A program made the position numbers and the translations under genes. Positions 16,414 through 25,813 of a DNA stretch of 45,117 bases are shown here, in pieces. The notes beneath the pieces were generated by a model, which searched no databases, was not told where the DNA came from, and saw only the letters and a program-made list of their open reading frames with translations. How positions within the stretch are numbered: position 1 is the first letter of the stretch; each line of letters starts with the position of its first letter. Source of the stretch: Bacillus sp. AFS006103 (GTDB lineage Bacteria; Bacillota; Bacilli; Bacillales; Cytobacillaceae); contig NTXX01000014.1 of the NCBI GenBank assembly GCA_002559145.1, forward strand, positions 51,636 to 96,752. Reading direction: 5' to 3'.

Positions 16414-18324
16414 ATGGGAAAAATGAGATTAACAACCGCACAAGCTTTAATCAAATTTTTAAATCAGCAATATATCCATGTTGATGGTCAGGAATATCCG
16501 TTTGTTGAAGGAGTCTTTGCTGTATTTGGACATGGAAATGTGCTCGGGATTGGCCAGGCGCTCGAACAAGAACCAGGACATTTGAAAGTTATTCAAGGAA
16601 AAAATGAACAAGGAATGGCTCTTGCCGCAATGGCTTACGGCAAACAAATGCTGCGGCAAAAAATTTATGCGGTAACAACCTCTGTCGGACCGGGGTCAGC
16701 CAACTTAGTAACTGCTGCCGCAACCGCTCTTGCTAACAATATTCCCGTATTGCTTTTACCGGGCGATACCTTTGCTACCCGTCAGCCAGACCCAGTATTA
16801 CAGCAGGTTGAACAAGAATATAGTGCAGCTGTTACCACTAATGATGCCTTAAAACCGGTTTCGAGGTATTGGGATCGAATTACTCGCCCGGAACAGCTAA
16901 TGTCGAGTTTAATTCGTGCCTTTGAAGTGATGACCGATCCAGGAAAAGCGGGTCCTGCAACGATTTGTATTGCACAGGATGTTGAAGGGGAAGCGTACGA
17001 TTATGACGAGAAATTCTTTGAAAAGCGTGTCCATTATTTAGATCGAAAAGCACCGGTCGAACGTGAACTACATGGAGCCGCAGAACTAATTAAAGCTAGC
17101 AAAAAGCCAGTAATTTTAGTAGGAGGGGGAGCGAAATATTCGCAAGCCCGTGAAATCTTAATCGCTCTTTCAGAGAAGCATCATATCCCATTAGTAGAGA
17201 CACAAGCGGGTAAATCAACTGTTGAGTCTGATTTTCAAAATAATTTAGGTGGTATGGGGATTACGGGTACATTGGCAGCAAATAAAGCAGCACGTCAAGC
17301 CGACTTAATCATTGGTATCGGTACAAGGTACACTGATTTTGCCACTTCTTCGAAAACCGCTTTTAACTTTGAAACAACGAAGTTCTTAAACATCAATGTT
17401 AGCCGTCTGCAAGCCTATAAATTGGATGCTTTCCAAGTGGTAGCAGATGCCAAAACCACATTGGAGCAATTGGCACCATTGTTGGATGGATATGAAAGTG
17501 AATTTGGTACGATTATTGCTGAATTGAAAGAAGAATGGACCGCTGAGCGTGACCGCTTGAGCCAAGTAATCTTCACCCGTGAAAATTTCAAGCCGGAAGT
17601 GAAAAATAACTTTACCCAAGAAGTCTTGAATGAGTATGCGGATGCTCTTAACACAGAGTTAGCGCAGACAACGGCACTACTAGCTGTTAATGAGACAGTT
17701 GCACCAGATAGCATCATTATTACTTCAGCGGGATCCCTGCCAGGCGATGTACAGCGTATTTGGAATCCAACAGTAACGAATACCTATAATGTGGAGTACG
17801 GTTATTCCTGCATGGGCTATGAAGTATCAGGTGCATTAGGCGCCAAATTGGCAGCCCCTGATCAAGAAGTCTATTCACTTGTAGGCGATGGCAGCTTCTT
17901 GCTAATGCACTCTGAATTCATTACCGCTATCCAATACAATCAAAAAGTTAACATAGTCCTATTTGATAACTCAGGATGGGGCTGCATTAACAATTTACAA
18001 ATGGAAAATGGCAGCGACAGTTTCAATACGGAATTCAGAACACATGACAATAAAATCTTAACTATCGACTATGCAAAAGTGGCAGAAGGCTATGGTGCAA
18101 AGACGTACCGCGTTAATACAGTTGAACAGCTGAAAGAAGCTTTAGAAGACGCCAAACAGCAAGAAACATCCACACTTATCGATATTAAGGTACTTCCAAA
18201 AACAATGACTGACGGCTATGAAAGCTGGTGGAATGTCGGGGTTGCAGAAGTATCTCATAAAGAAAGCATTCAAAAGGCGTATGATGCAAGAAAACAAAAA
18301 TTAGAAACAGCAAAACAATACTAA
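16414..18324 (+). CDS. iolD: 3D-(3,5/4)-trihydroxycyclohexane-1,2-dione acylhydrolase
   Basis: Thiamine-diphosphate enzyme that opens the ring of trihydroxycyclohexanedione to give 5-deoxy-glucuronate. The 636-residue protein has the three-domain layout of this superfamily: the activating Glu in QGKNEQGMAL (Glu about 65), a central domain with VILVGGGAKYS, and the ThDP motif VGDGSFLLMHSEF running to FDNSGWGCINNLQ. Start is ATG 16414, with GAGGTGA overlapping the iolC stop region 8 bases upstream; a GTG at 16402 lies inside that site. Coupling to iolC is tight. Confidence 0.95.
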   Translation: MGKMRLTTAQALIKFLNQQYIHVDGQEYPFVEGVFAVFGHGNVLGIGQALEQEPGHLKVIQGKNEQGMALAAMAYGKQMLRQKIYAVTTSVGPGSANLVTAAATALANNIPVLLLPGDTFATRQPDPVLQQVEQEYSAAVTTNDALKPVSRYWDRITRPEQLMSSLIRAFEVMTDPGKAGPATICIAQDVEGEAYDYDEKFFEKRVHYLDRKAPVERELHGAAELIKASKKPVILVGGGAKYSQAREILIALSEKHHIPLVETQAGKSTVESDFQNNLGGMGITGTLAANKAARQADLIIGIGTRYTDFATSSKTAFNFETTKFLNINVSRLQAYKLDAFQVVADAKTTLEQLAPLLDGYESEFGTIIAELKEEWTAERDRLSQVIFTRENFKPEVKNNFTQEVLNEYADALNTELAQTTALLAVNETVAPDSIIITSAGSLPGDVQRIWNPTVTNTYNVEYGYSCMGYEVSGALGAKLAAPDQEVYSLVGDGSFLLMHSEFITAIQYNQKVNIVLFDNSGWGCINNLQMENGSDSFNTEFRTHDNKILTIDYAKVAEGYGAKTYRVNTVEQLKEALEDAKQQETSTLIDIKVLPKTMTDGYESWWNVGVAEVSHKESIQKAYDARKQKLETAKQY

Positions 18325-18340
18325 GCAGCTTTGTGGGTTG

Positions 18341-18364
18341 GATCAAATTCACTTGAATTTGATC
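18341..18364 (+). other. Hairpin between iolD and iolJ
   Basis: GATCAAATTC (18341-18350) and GAATTTGATC (18355-18364) form a 10-bp perfect stem with a 4-base loop. A second small palindrome, TCTGAAAATTCAGA, lies at 18377-18390. No T run follows, so a processing or expression-tuning role is more likely than termination. Confidence 0.55.
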
Positions 18365-18409
18365 TAACTCCAGTAATCTGAAAATTCAGATAAGAGAGGT
18401 GGGATGGAA

Positions 18410-19276
18410 ATGATCGCAACAACAAGATTAGTTCCGATGAAAGAAATGCTAGAAAAAGCGAAAAAAGGAAAGTATGCGGTTGGGCAATTTAATATTAACA
18501 GTTTTCAATGGGCGGAAGCGATGCTGGAGGCAGCTGAAGAGGAACAGTCTCCTATTATTGTAGCCTCATCCGATCGGCTGGTAGATTATTTAGGCGGATT
18601 TAAGACGATAGCTACGATGATAAATAGAATTGTAGAGGGAAAAAAGATCTCGGTACCGGTTGCCCTTCATCTTGACCATGGAATGAGTGTGGAGAGATGT
18701 AAAGAAGCGATTGACGCTGGATATACCTCTGTGATGATTGACGGTTCGCACTATTCCATTGAAAAAAACATTGCTATGACAAAACAAGTGACTGACTATG
18801 CCCGACTTCACGGTGTGACAGTTGAAGCTGAGGTCGGAACCGTGGGTGGAAATGAGGATGGTCTTATCGGCGGCATTCATTATGCGGATCCACAGGAATG
18901 TTTACGACTTGCCGAAGAAACAAACATCGATGCACTAGCAGCGGCCCTTGGTTCTGTACATGGGCCATACCAAGGAGAACCACAGTTAGGGTTCGCTGAA
19001 ATGAAAGAGATCTCAGAAATGACCAATGTTCCGCTTGTCTTACATGGCGGTTCAGGCATTCCATTACACCAAATCCATCAAGCCATTGAATTAGGGCATG
19101 CCAAAATTAATGTAAATACAGAATGCTTGCAGGCATGGGCAAAAGCTGTCCGAAATGTGCTTGAGAATGATAAAGAAGTATATGATGCCCGGACCATTCT
19201 TTCACCAGGTAAGGAAGCTGTGAAAGAAACAGTCAAAACGAAGATAAGAGAATTTAAATCAAACGATAAAGCATAA
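18410..19276 (+). CDS. iolJ: 6-phospho-5-dehydro-2-deoxy-D-gluconate aldolase (class II)
   Basis: Splits DKGP into malonate semialdehyde and dihydroxyacetone phosphate. The protein of about 288 residues is a zinc-dependent class II aldolase of the FbaA/IolJ type: QFNINSFQWAEAML near the start, zinc ligand His in LHLDHGMS, EAEVGTVGGNEDG, the GSVHGPYQGEP loop, and LHGGSGIP. It tracks B. subtilis IolJ, for example SDRLVDYLGGFKTIA. Two ATG codons are possible (18404 and 18410); 18410 leaves more room after GAGAGGTGGG. It closes the catabolic operon, followed by a modest terminator at 19281-19310. Confidence 0.92.
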   Translation: MIATTRLVPMKEMLEKAKKGKYAVGQFNINSFQWAEAMLEAAEEEQSPIIVASSDRLVDYLGGFKTIATMINRIVEGKKISVPVALHLDHGMSVERCKEAIDAGYTSVMIDGSHYSIEKNIAMTKQVTDYARLHGVTVEAEVGTVGGNEDGLIGGIHYADPQECLRLAEETNIDALAAALGSVHGPYQGEPQLGFAEMKEISEMTNVPLVLHGGSGIPLHQIHQAIELGHAKINVNTECLQAWAKAVRNVLENDKEVYDARTILSPGKEAVKETVKTKIREFKSNDKA

Positions 19277-19280
19277 ATTC

Positions 19281-19310
19281 AACCGGGCGATTTTTGTCCG
19301 GTTTCTTCTT
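19281..19310 (+). terminator. Terminator after iolJ
   Basis: AACCGGGC (19281-19288) pairs with GTCCGGTT (19296-19303), with one G-T pair, around a 7-base loop, followed by TCTTCTT. The weak tail may allow read-through into the MFS gene. Confidence 0.6.
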
Positions 19311-19339
19311 AAATAATTAATAAAATGGAAGTGGTATGC

Positions 19340-20551
19340 TTGAGTACATTACGAATGAATAGAAACAAACATCTTTTTATTGTTGTTTCCTTTCTATTGT
19401 GGTTTCCGCAATTTCTTTATGTTCCCATTTTTTCACCTTATATGGAATCATTGGGCGGAAAGTATACATTTATTGGGATTGTACTGAGCAGCTACGGGGT
19501 TATGCAGCTATTATGCAGACTACCGATTGGGATCTTTTCTGATGTAAAGAAAGTGAGGAAACCTTTTATCATTTTTGGCATGGTGGGTAGCCTGTTTAGC
19601 TGTATGATTTTTTTACTAACAGATAGTTTAGGCTGGATTCTCGCAGCCCGTGCACTTGCAGGAATTTCAGCGGCTACGTGGGTTGCCTTTACAGTCTTAT
19701 ATCCAAGTTATTTTGCAGATCATGAAGTACACCGGGCAATGGGGGGTATTTCATTTATTGTCGTTCTTGCCCAGTTTTTAGGGATGAGTTTCAGTGGTTA
19801 TATCGTAAGTGAATGGGGTTGGAAGGCTCCATTTTGGATAGCAGGATTTTTCAGCATCCTCGGCGTGATCCTATCCCTTTTTATTTTTGAATCTAAAGAA
19901 GGGATAGAGAGGGAACCGTTAAAAGTGAAGGATTTAACAACGGTTTTTAAAGAACCATCCTTGTTGAAGGTGGCCCTTCTTTCCATTTTGGCACATAGTA
20001 TTATTTTTTCGACGATGTTTGGATTTACATCCAACTATGCTCTATCTATTGGTTTTTCGGCAAGTGAGTTAACTTTGGTAGTATTTGCGTTTATGATTCC
20101 TCATGCGATTGCGACTATTTTTATGGGGAGAGTACTTGTTCCGCGTTTTGGTAAATGGAATGCCCTTAAAACAGCCTTTTTCTTTGCCTCTGTTTTCACC
20201 TTACTAATTCCGTTTGTTCACAGTAAAGAATTATTTTTGGCCGTTCAAATTTTTAGCGGATTTTCACTGGGTTTAATATTCCCGTTACTATTAGGATTGG
20301 CCATTGAAAAAATTACACCCGAAAAAAGAGCGACGGCGATGGGGGCCTACCAGGCGATTTATGCAATAGGCATCTTTGCGGGGCCATTTTTTGCAGGAAT
20401 ATTTAATTCACTTATGGGCATTAGAGTAGGATTTTATTTCGTGGGGGTACTGGGATTATTGGCTACACTCCTCATTCTCATTTGGGGTAGGAATCAAGCA
20501 GAATTGGCAGTAGACAAATCTATCGAAAAAAGCAAGGCTGTTGCCAAGTAA
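19340..20551 (+). CDS. MFS transporter
   Basis: Major facilitator superfamily membrane protein of about 403 residues with 12 predicted helices. The loop after helix 2 (RLPIGIFSDVKKVRKPF) is the MFS motif A region. It does not have the sugar-porter signatures (GYDTGVI, PESPRWL) of the two IolT proteins in this window, so it belongs to a different MFS branch. The start is probably TTG 19340, five bases after GGAAGTGG; an ATG at 19325 precedes that site. It follows iolJ across a weak terminator and may be co-expressed. The last 36 residues have a degenerate relative at 30240-30356. Substrate is unknown; export of an intermediate or uptake of an inositol derivative are both possible. Confidence 0.8.
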   Translation: MSTLRMNRNKHLFIVVSFLLWFPQFLYVPIFSPYMESLGGKYTFIGIVLSSYGVMQLLCRLPIGIFSDVKKVRKPFIIFGMVGSLFSCMIFLLTDSLGWILAARALAGISAATWVAFTVLYPSYFADHEVHRAMGGISFIVVLAQFLGMSFSGYIVSEWGWKAPFWIAGFFSILGVILSLFIFESKEGIEREPLKVKDLTTVFKEPSLLKVALLSILAHSIIFSTMFGFTSNYALSIGFSASELTLVVFAFMIPHAIATIFMGRVLVPRFGKWNALKTAFFFASVFTLLIPFVHSKELFLAVQIFSGFSLGLIFPLLLGLAIEKITPEKRATAMGAYQAIYAIGIFAGPFFAGIFNSLMGIRVGFYFVGVLGLLATLLILIWGRNQAELAVDKSIEKSKAVAK

Positions 20552-20696
20552 ATTTCGATGTATCCTTTACGACTATTTCTAAATTTTCACAAGGGGAACC
20601 GTTGTATTTTTGAAAAAATTAGGATAGAGAGTTTTTGAAATATACTGAAAAGGGAAAATGTCTTACTTTACAATAATCTAAAAAAGGAAGGGATAC

Positions 20697-21749
20697 ATGA
20701 TGGAAAAGGTTAAAGTTGGGATTGTCGGTTTAGGAAGATTAGGGAGACAGCATGCAGAGAATTTAGCGTTTCGTATTCCAAATTGCGAATTAACGGCTGT
20801 TTGCAGTGTCATTCCGGAAGAAGTTGAACAAGCCCAAAAGGAATGGGGCATACGATACGCATATACCAGCTATGATGAAATGCTTAAAAATAAGGAACTT
20901 AATGCAATCTTTATTGCTTCTCCATCTGGGTTTCATTGCGAACAAATTGAGAAAGCTTTACAAGCAGGTTTTCATGTATTCAGTGAAAAACCTCTGGGAT
21001 TATATATGGAAGAAGCATTGCATGTTCAAGAAGTAGTGAATAGGCATAAAGACCAAGTATTCATGCTCGGTTTTATGAGAAGATATGACAAATCCTATTC
21101 ATATGCGAAAAAGAAAATTGAGGAAGGCAAAATTGGCGACCCTTACTTAATTCGCTGCTATGGTTTAGATCCTGCAAAAGCGATAAGCGGTTTTATGCAA
21201 TTTGCAAAGAATAATTACAGCGGCGGTTTGTTTTTAGATATGGCCATTCATGACTTGGATCTTGCCAGATGGTTCTTAAATGTTGAAGCTAAACAAGTTT
21301 GGGCAATTGGCGGTGCCTATGGGTATCCTGAAATAGCGGAGTTGAACGATGCAGAGACAGGGACTGCCTTAGTGAAATTTGAACAAAATAAAATGGGCAT
21401 TTTTGTTTCCGGACGTAACTGTGCGCATGGATATCATATCGAAACAGAAATCATTGGTACAAAAGGTACATTAAGAGTTGGAACTATTCCTGAAAAAAAT
21501 ATGGTCACAGTATTTGATGAATCGGGGGCTGTGAAAGAATGCTCAGATGGATTTTTGGAAAGATTCGAACAAGCCTATTTAAGCGAGGTTGAAGAGTTTA
21601 TTTCTTGTGTGAGAGAGAACAGACAGCCATATGTTACGGTTGAAGATGGAGTATTATCAACAGCTCTTGGATATGCTTGTAAAGAGTCGTTTGAAACAGG
21701 AGAATTGATCACAGTTCAATCACCTTATAAAATATCTTCTTCTAATTAA
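20697..21749 (+). CDS. Gfo/Idh/MocA dehydrogenase, IolX-like (scyllo-inositol dehydrogenase candidate)
   Basis: NAD(P)-dependent oxidoreductase of 350 residues. The Rossmann motif VGIVGLGRLGRQHAEN is at about 6-21, EKPLG at about 98-102, and the catalytic region GFMRRYDKSY and GGLFLDMAIHDLDLARWF has the Asp-x-x-x-His of inositol dehydrogenases. RYDKSYSYAKKKIEEGKIGD resembles IolX of B. subtilis, which oxidises scyllo-inositol with NAD+. Start ATG 20697 or 20700 follows AAGGAAGGG. It stands between the MFS gene and a strong terminator at 21773-21808. The isomer specificity is inferred by resemblance only. Confidence 0.75.
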   Translation: MMEKVKVGIVGLGRLGRQHAENLAFRIPNCELTAVCSVIPEEVEQAQKEWGIRYAYTSYDEMLKNKELNAIFIASPSGFHCEQIEKALQAGFHVFSEKPLGLYMEEALHVQEVVNRHKDQVFMLGFMRRYDKSYSYAKKKIEEGKIGDPYLIRCYGLDPAKAISGFMQFAKNNYSGGLFLDMAIHDLDLARWFLNVEAKQVWAIGGAYGYPEIAELNDAETGTALVKFEQNKMGIFVSGRNCAHGYHIETEIIGTKGTLRVGTIPEKNMVTVFDESGAVKECSDGFLERFEQAYLSEVEEFISCVRENRQPYVTVEDGVLSTALGYACKESFETGELITVQSPYKISSSN

Positions 21750-21772
21750 AATAATAAATAAATTCTTTTTTG

Positions 21773-21808
21773 AATAGACAGTTTGCTTTAGCAGTACTGT
21801 CTATTTTT
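21773..21808 (+). terminator. Terminator after the IolX-like gene
   Basis: AATAGACAGT (21773-21782) pairs perfectly with ACTGTCTATT (21796-21805) around a 13-base loop, and the T run reaches 21808. Confidence 0.85.
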
Positions 21809-21955
21809 CTGACGTCATGGCTTTATAATGTAATAATCACAACAATAGAGTCTTTATCACTCTTGACCTTAATTATTATAATAAAACCTTCGAAAGATTT
21901 TCAATAATTAAAAAATGATATTGAAATATTCCTAATGGGAGATTAAAATTATTCA

Positions 21956-21970
21956 GGAAAGCGCTTAACC
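21956..21970. promoter_or_regulatory. LacI-type operator before the DHDH-like dehydrogenase
   Basis: GGAAAGCGCTTAACC shares the core AAAGCGCTTA with 23122, 27921 (one base changed) and 28012. It differs from the TGAAAGCGTTTT sites assigned to CcpA, and fits the LacI-type regulator at 26873. Confidence 0.6.
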
Positions 21971-22022
21971 CTAATTTCAAAATTAGCTTTTTAATAGATT
22001 TATAATAAAGGAGAAAAAAACT

Positions 22023-23012
22023 ATGAGGAAAATCCGTTGGGGAATATTGAGTGCAGCCAACATAGCGTATGATGAGTTTGTCCCGGCCTTGCTCCGTTCA
22101 GATGAAGCAGTGGTAGCAGCCATTGCTTCAAAGAATTCAGAAAAGGTTAAGCGTTTTAATTGCCCTATTGTTTATCAGCAATATGAACAGTTATTAGAGG
22201 ATTCTTCCATTGATGCTGTGTATATCCCACTTCCCAATTCTCTCCATGCCGAATGGGCTGTAAAAGCAATGAATAAGGGAAAACATGTCCTTCTTGAAAA
22301 ACCGGCCGCAATAACAGAGGCTGAGATGGAAGCAATCCATCAAGCTGCTATAGAAAACAATGTAGTTTTTATGGAAGCTTTTATGTATCAATTTCATTGT
22401 CAGCATAAACGGGTAAAAGAATTACTTAAATCGGAAGTTATCGGTGAGTTCAGCCATATTAAAGCTCATTTTTCATGGATGCTCGAGGATTCGGGAGATA
22501 TAAGGTTAAATCTGGAATTGGGTGGAGGTGCAATGAGGGATGTAGGCTGCTACGGGCTTCATGCTGTAACTCAAATTATCGGCTTTAAACCAATTCAAAT
22601 ATCCATGAGTGGAAAATTTAATCCGGAATACGGTGTTGATACAACTTCGGTTTGTGTTTTAAAGGATAATCAAAATCGAATTGCTGAAGTATCTGCTTCA
22701 ATGGAACTCCCGTTTATTAACCGCTATGAAATCATTGGAGTGAAAGGATCAATAACGGTCGAATCTTCTTTTCGTCCTGATATTTCTGATGATAAGTTTG
22801 GAAAAGTTACAGTAAGAGATGAAAATAATAATGTTGTTCTCTTTGAAAGATTCAAAGATGATCAATATTTAAGACAGGTTGAACATTTCCAGTACTGTAT
22901 ACTTAACGGGGAAAATCCAGTGTATCATTCAGTTCACTCCCTTCAAATGGCCCGCTATCTGGAAAAAGCGTACCAATCATTGTCGAACGGATCTGTTATG
23001 ACAAATATTTAA
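22023..23012 (+). CDS. Gfo/Idh/MocA family oxidoreductase (dihydrodiol/xylose dehydrogenase-like)
   Basis: NAD(P)-dependent dehydrogenase of 329 residues. The start RKIRWGILSAANIA carries a Rossmann loop of the form GxLSxANIA rather than GxGxxG, as in the dimeric dihydrodiol dehydrogenase/NADP-xylose dehydrogenase branch. Further marks are LLEKPAAIT, VVFMEAFMYQFHCQH and GGGAMRDVGCYGLHAV, the last with the Asp-x-x-x-Tyr catalytic pattern of that branch. Start ATG 22023 follows AAAGGAG. A LacI-type palindrome lies 53 bases upstream, which links the gene to the ABC importer and regulator downstream. Substrate is unknown; a cyclitol or sugar is probable. Confidence 0.75.
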   Translation: MRKIRWGILSAANIAYDEFVPALLRSDEAVVAAIASKNSEKVKRFNCPIVYQQYEQLLEDSSIDAVYIPLPNSLHAEWAVKAMNKGKHVLLEKPAAITEAEMEAIHQAAIENNVVFMEAFMYQFHCQHKRVKELLKSEVIGEFSHIKAHFSWMLEDSGDIRLNLELGGGAMRDVGCYGLHAVTQIIGFKPIQISMSGKFNPEYGVDTTSVCVLKDNQNRIAEVSASMELPFINRYEIIGVKGSITVESSFRPDISDDKFGKVTVRDENNNVVLFERFKDDQYLRQVEHFQYCILNGENPVYHSVHSLQMARYLEKAYQSLSNGSVMTNI

Positions 23013-23084
23013 ATAACATAGTAGAAGGGTTAAAGTAATTACAAAATATGTTCAAAAGATATACAATAAATATTCAAAATATTG

Positions 23085-23112
23085 TTGCATATTGAGTATA
23101 TGATGGTATAAT
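23085..23112 (+). promoter_or_regulatory. Promoter of the ABC importer operon
   Basis: TTGCAT (23085-23090) and a perfect TATAAT (23107-23112) are 16 bases apart. The LacI-type operator at 23122 starts where transcription would begin. Confidence 0.6.
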
Positions 23113-23121
23113 TCTATTTAA

Positions 23122-23137
23122 GGGGAAAGCGCTTACC
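23122..23137. promoter_or_regulatory. LacI-type operator of the ABC importer
   Basis: GGGGAAAGCGCTTACC is a near-palindrome 10 bases after the TATAAT box. Repression by the LacI-type protein at 26873 is inferred. Confidence 0.65.
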
Positions 23138-23189
23138 CAAAGGAAGTTTCGTTATTAATTAGGGGAAAAACGGAGAAAGGGGACTAGAT

Positions 23190-24698
23190 ATGGTTGTACA
23201 TACAAGGAGCCTACTCGAAATAAAAGGAATTAAAAAGAGCTTTAATCAAAACCATGTACTAAAGGGGATCGACCTCGATGTAAAAGCTGGTGAAGTCCAT
23301 GTTTTACTTGGGGAAAACGGAGCAGGCAAATCAACTTTAATCAAAATTTTAACTGGCGTTTATCAAAAGGATGCAGGAGAAATTTATTGGGAAGGGAAAC
23401 TGGTTCATTTAAATAACCCAGTTGATTCAATGAAATTGGGTATTGCGACAATCTATCAGGAACTGAATGTTATTCCTGAATTAAAAGTATATGAAAATAT
23501 CTTTCTTGGAAGAGAATTAAAACAAGGCGGAAAAATGTCCTTACTTAACCGCAGAGCGATGCGGAAAGAAGCAGAGCGGTGTCTGGAGTTGCTTGGCCAA
23601 GACCCAAAACTGGCTGATGAACAGCTTGGAAAACTAGGCATTGGGCAACAGCAGCTGGTTGAAATTGCTAAAGCGATTGCGCTGGATGCTAAATTAATTA
23701 TTATGGATGAACCGACTTCTAGCTTAAGCGCTCAGGAAGTAGAACAGTTATATAAGGTTGTCGAAGAGCTTAGGAAAAAGGGAATTGGGATTATCTTTAT
23801 TTCCCATCGTCTTGAAGAAATTAGGCACCTTGGTGACCAGATTACCATTTTGCGCGATGGATTCAAAATTGAAACTTTGCCAGTAAAAACGACTGAAACC
23901 GACTACTGGATAGAATTAATGGTTGGACGTTCACTGGATGAGAAGTTTCCAAAGCAATCCTTTAAACTGGGTAAAGAAGGATTCCGGGTTGAAGATTTAG
24001 TAGTAGCAGGCACAGTTGAACCGGCCAATTTTACAGTCCGCTATGGAGAAATTGTTGGATTCTCAGGACTTGTTGGTGCAGGACGTACCGAATTGGCCAG
24101 AGCGATTTTCGGTGTTGATCACCATAAAGGGGGGAAGATCTTTATTGATGGCCGGGAAATCCGGATTAAATCTCCACGGGACGCCATCAACGCAGGAATT
24201 GCCTTTATTACAGAGGATCGGAAAAGTGAAGGCCTTTTGCTTGATTTGACGCTCGACTTTAATATGGCCATAGCTAATATGGATAAGTTTAAAGGAAATA
24301 TTGGATTACTCGATTTAAAAGCAATGCGCAGTGAAGCGGAAAATTATGTAAGAGAGTTAAAAATTCGCCCAGGTAATATTGAACTTCACTCACGAAACTT
24401 AAGTGGAGGAAATCAGCAAAAGGTTGTTATCGCCAAGTGGTTATGCACTCAAGCAAAGGTATTTATTTTTGACGAACCGACAAGGGGAATAGACGTAGGC
24501 GCTAAAGTCGAGGTCTACCGCTTAATGAATCAGTTAGTTGAAAACGGTTCCATTGTCATAATGATTTCTTCAGACCTTCCCGAAATTCTTGGGATGTGTG
24601 ATCGAGTGTTAGTTATGAGTGAAGGAAAATTAACTGCAGATTTGCCGATTCAAGAAGCTTCACAAGAGAGAATCATGAAAGCGGCAACAGGAGGATGA
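23190..24698 (+). CDS. Sugar-type ABC transporter ATP-binding protein (RbsA family)
   Basis: ATPase of a carbohydrate importer of the ribose/inositol type, 502 residues with two fused nucleotide-binding domains. The first has Walker A GENGAGKST (41-49), the signature-like LGIGQQQLVEIAKAI and Walker B LIIMDEPTSSL. The second has the degenerate Walker A GLVGAGRTEL usual for RbsA, but a good signature LSGGNQQKVVIAKWL and VFIFDEPTRGIDVG. Start ATG 23190 follows GAGAAAGGGG. It is the first gene of an operon with permease (4-base gap) and binding protein. Inositol importers in other bacteria belong to this family; the surrounding genes favour an inositol or inositol-like ligand here. Confidence 0.9.
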   Translation: MVVHTRSLLEIKGIKKSFNQNHVLKGIDLDVKAGEVHVLLGENGAGKSTLIKILTGVYQKDAGEIYWEGKLVHLNNPVDSMKLGIATIYQELNVIPELKVYENIFLGRELKQGGKMSLLNRRAMRKEAERCLELLGQDPKLADEQLGKLGIGQQQLVEIAKAIALDAKLIIMDEPTSSLSAQEVEQLYKVVEELRKKGIGIIFISHRLEEIRHLGDQITILRDGFKIETLPVKTTETDYWIELMVGRSLDEKFPKQSFKLGKEGFRVEDLVVAGTVEPANFTVRYGEIVGFSGLVGAGRTELARAIFGVDHHKGGKIFIDGREIRIKSPRDAINAGIAFITEDRKSEGLLLDLTLDFNMAIANMDKFKGNIGLLDLKAMRSEAENYVRELKIRPGNIELHSRNLSGGNQQKVVIAKWLCTQAKVFIFDEPTRGIDVGAKVEVYRLMNQLVENGSIVIMISSDLPEILGMCDRVLVMSEGKLTADLPIQEASQERIMKAATGG

Positions 24699-24702
24699 GA
24701 AA

Positions 24703-25704
24703 ATGAGTCAAGTTCAAGTAGCAACAAACCCGGAGACCGTTCTACCAAAAGAAAAAAACAAGTTTAAGAAAATAATCAGTAAGTTGGGCCCTCTATTAGC
24801 TCTTATCATCTTGGTTGTAATCCTTACATCCCTGTCAGATAAGTTTTTCACCATAAATAACCTTATGAATATTGCCAGTCAGTCATCCATTAACGCTCTC
24901 CTTGGGATTGGGATGCTATTGGCCATATTGACGGCAGGAATTGACTTGTCAGTAGGTGCCATTCTTGCTGTGTCGATTATGTTTATGGGAATTGTAACCG
25001 TAAACATGCACATGAACCCAATTATAGGCATCCTTGTTTGTCTTGGTGTTGGAACTTTCTTTGGCTGGATCAACGGAATTTTGCTGACAAAGCTTCATTT
25101 GCCCCATCCATTTATCTCAACTCTTGGAACACAATTTATTGGCCGCGGAATTGCACTTATTGTAACCGCAGCTGCACCGATTGCCGGTTTCCCGCTAATG
25201 ATTCAATTTGCCGGAAATCAAACTGTTGGTCGGATTCCAGTAAGCTTTCTTCTTGTAATTGTTGTGTATGTAATCTTTCATGTTTTCCTTACAAGGACCA
25301 AGACAGGACGTTATATTTATGCGATTGGTGGCAACCCGGAAGCCGCCCGCCTCTCAGGGATCAATGTAGACCGCGTGCTTCTGATCGTTTATTCATTAAG
25401 TGGTTTGATGGCAGGATTTGCGGGATTGGTTATGGTAGGGCGTGTTAACTCAGCATTCCCGCTTGCAGGCCTTAACTATGAATCTGATGCGATTGCAGCT
25501 GTTATCATCGGTGGTGCTAGCTTCTTTGGCGGTGTTGGTACAGTTAGTGGTACATTAATCGGTGCGTTAACAATTGCTGTTCTTCGTAACGGATTAAACC
25601 TTCTAAACGTTTCTGCAGATTCGCAAATGGCTGTAATCGGTTTCGTTATCATTGCCGCAGTTTATGTAGACGTTATCCGTCAACGCAGAGCAAAGAAAAA
25701 GTAA
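24703..25704 (+). CDS. Sugar-type ABC transporter permease (RbsC family)
   Basis: Membrane subunit of the importer, 333 residues with about 10 hydrophobic segments. Family marks are AGIDLSVGAILAVS, HPFISTLGTQFIGRGIA, YAIGGNPEAARLSGINVDRV (the coupling loop) and GGASFFGGVGTVSGTLIGA. A single permease gene is present, so a homodimer is expected. The start ATG 24703 lies 4 bases after the ATPase stop, with AGGAGGATGAG overlapping that stop, so translation is coupled. The C-terminus is basic (RQRRAKKK), as expected for the cytoplasmic side. Confidence 0.9.
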   Translation: MSQVQVATNPETVLPKEKNKFKKIISKLGPLLALIILVVILTSLSDKFFTINNLMNIASQSSINALLGIGMLLAILTAGIDLSVGAILAVSIMFMGIVTVNMHMNPIIGILVCLGVGTFFGWINGILLTKLHLPHPFISTLGTQFIGRGIALIVTAAAPIAGFPLMIQFAGNQTVGRIPVSFLLVIVVYVIFHVFLTRTKTGRYIYAIGGNPEAARLSGINVDRVLLIVYSLSGLMAGFAGLVMVGRVNSAFPLAGLNYESDAIAAVIIGGASFFGGVGTVSGTLIGALTIAVLRNGLNLLNVSADSQMAVIGFVIIAAVYVDVIRQRRAKKK

Positions 25705-25746
25705 TTCATTTGTTACTATCTTGTTCGACGTATACTCGATACAAAA

Positions 25747-25760
25747 TGTAACCGCTTTAT
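25747..25760. promoter_or_regulatory. Weak cre-like site before the binding protein
   Basis: TGTAACCGCTTTAT has the ACCGCTTT half of LacI-family sites but a poor first half. Low confidence; noted because it stands in the only sizeable gap of the importer operon. Confidence 0.3.
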
Positions 25761-25813
25761 CACTTTGAGATAGTATCAAAATTATTAAAAACAGAAAAAA
25801 TGGGGGAATTTAA

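Noticed and set aside
25038..25448. Plus-strand frame of 136 codons inside the ABC permease gene
   Set aside because: It overlaps the permease in another frame, is rich in Cys and Trp, and has no family resemblance.
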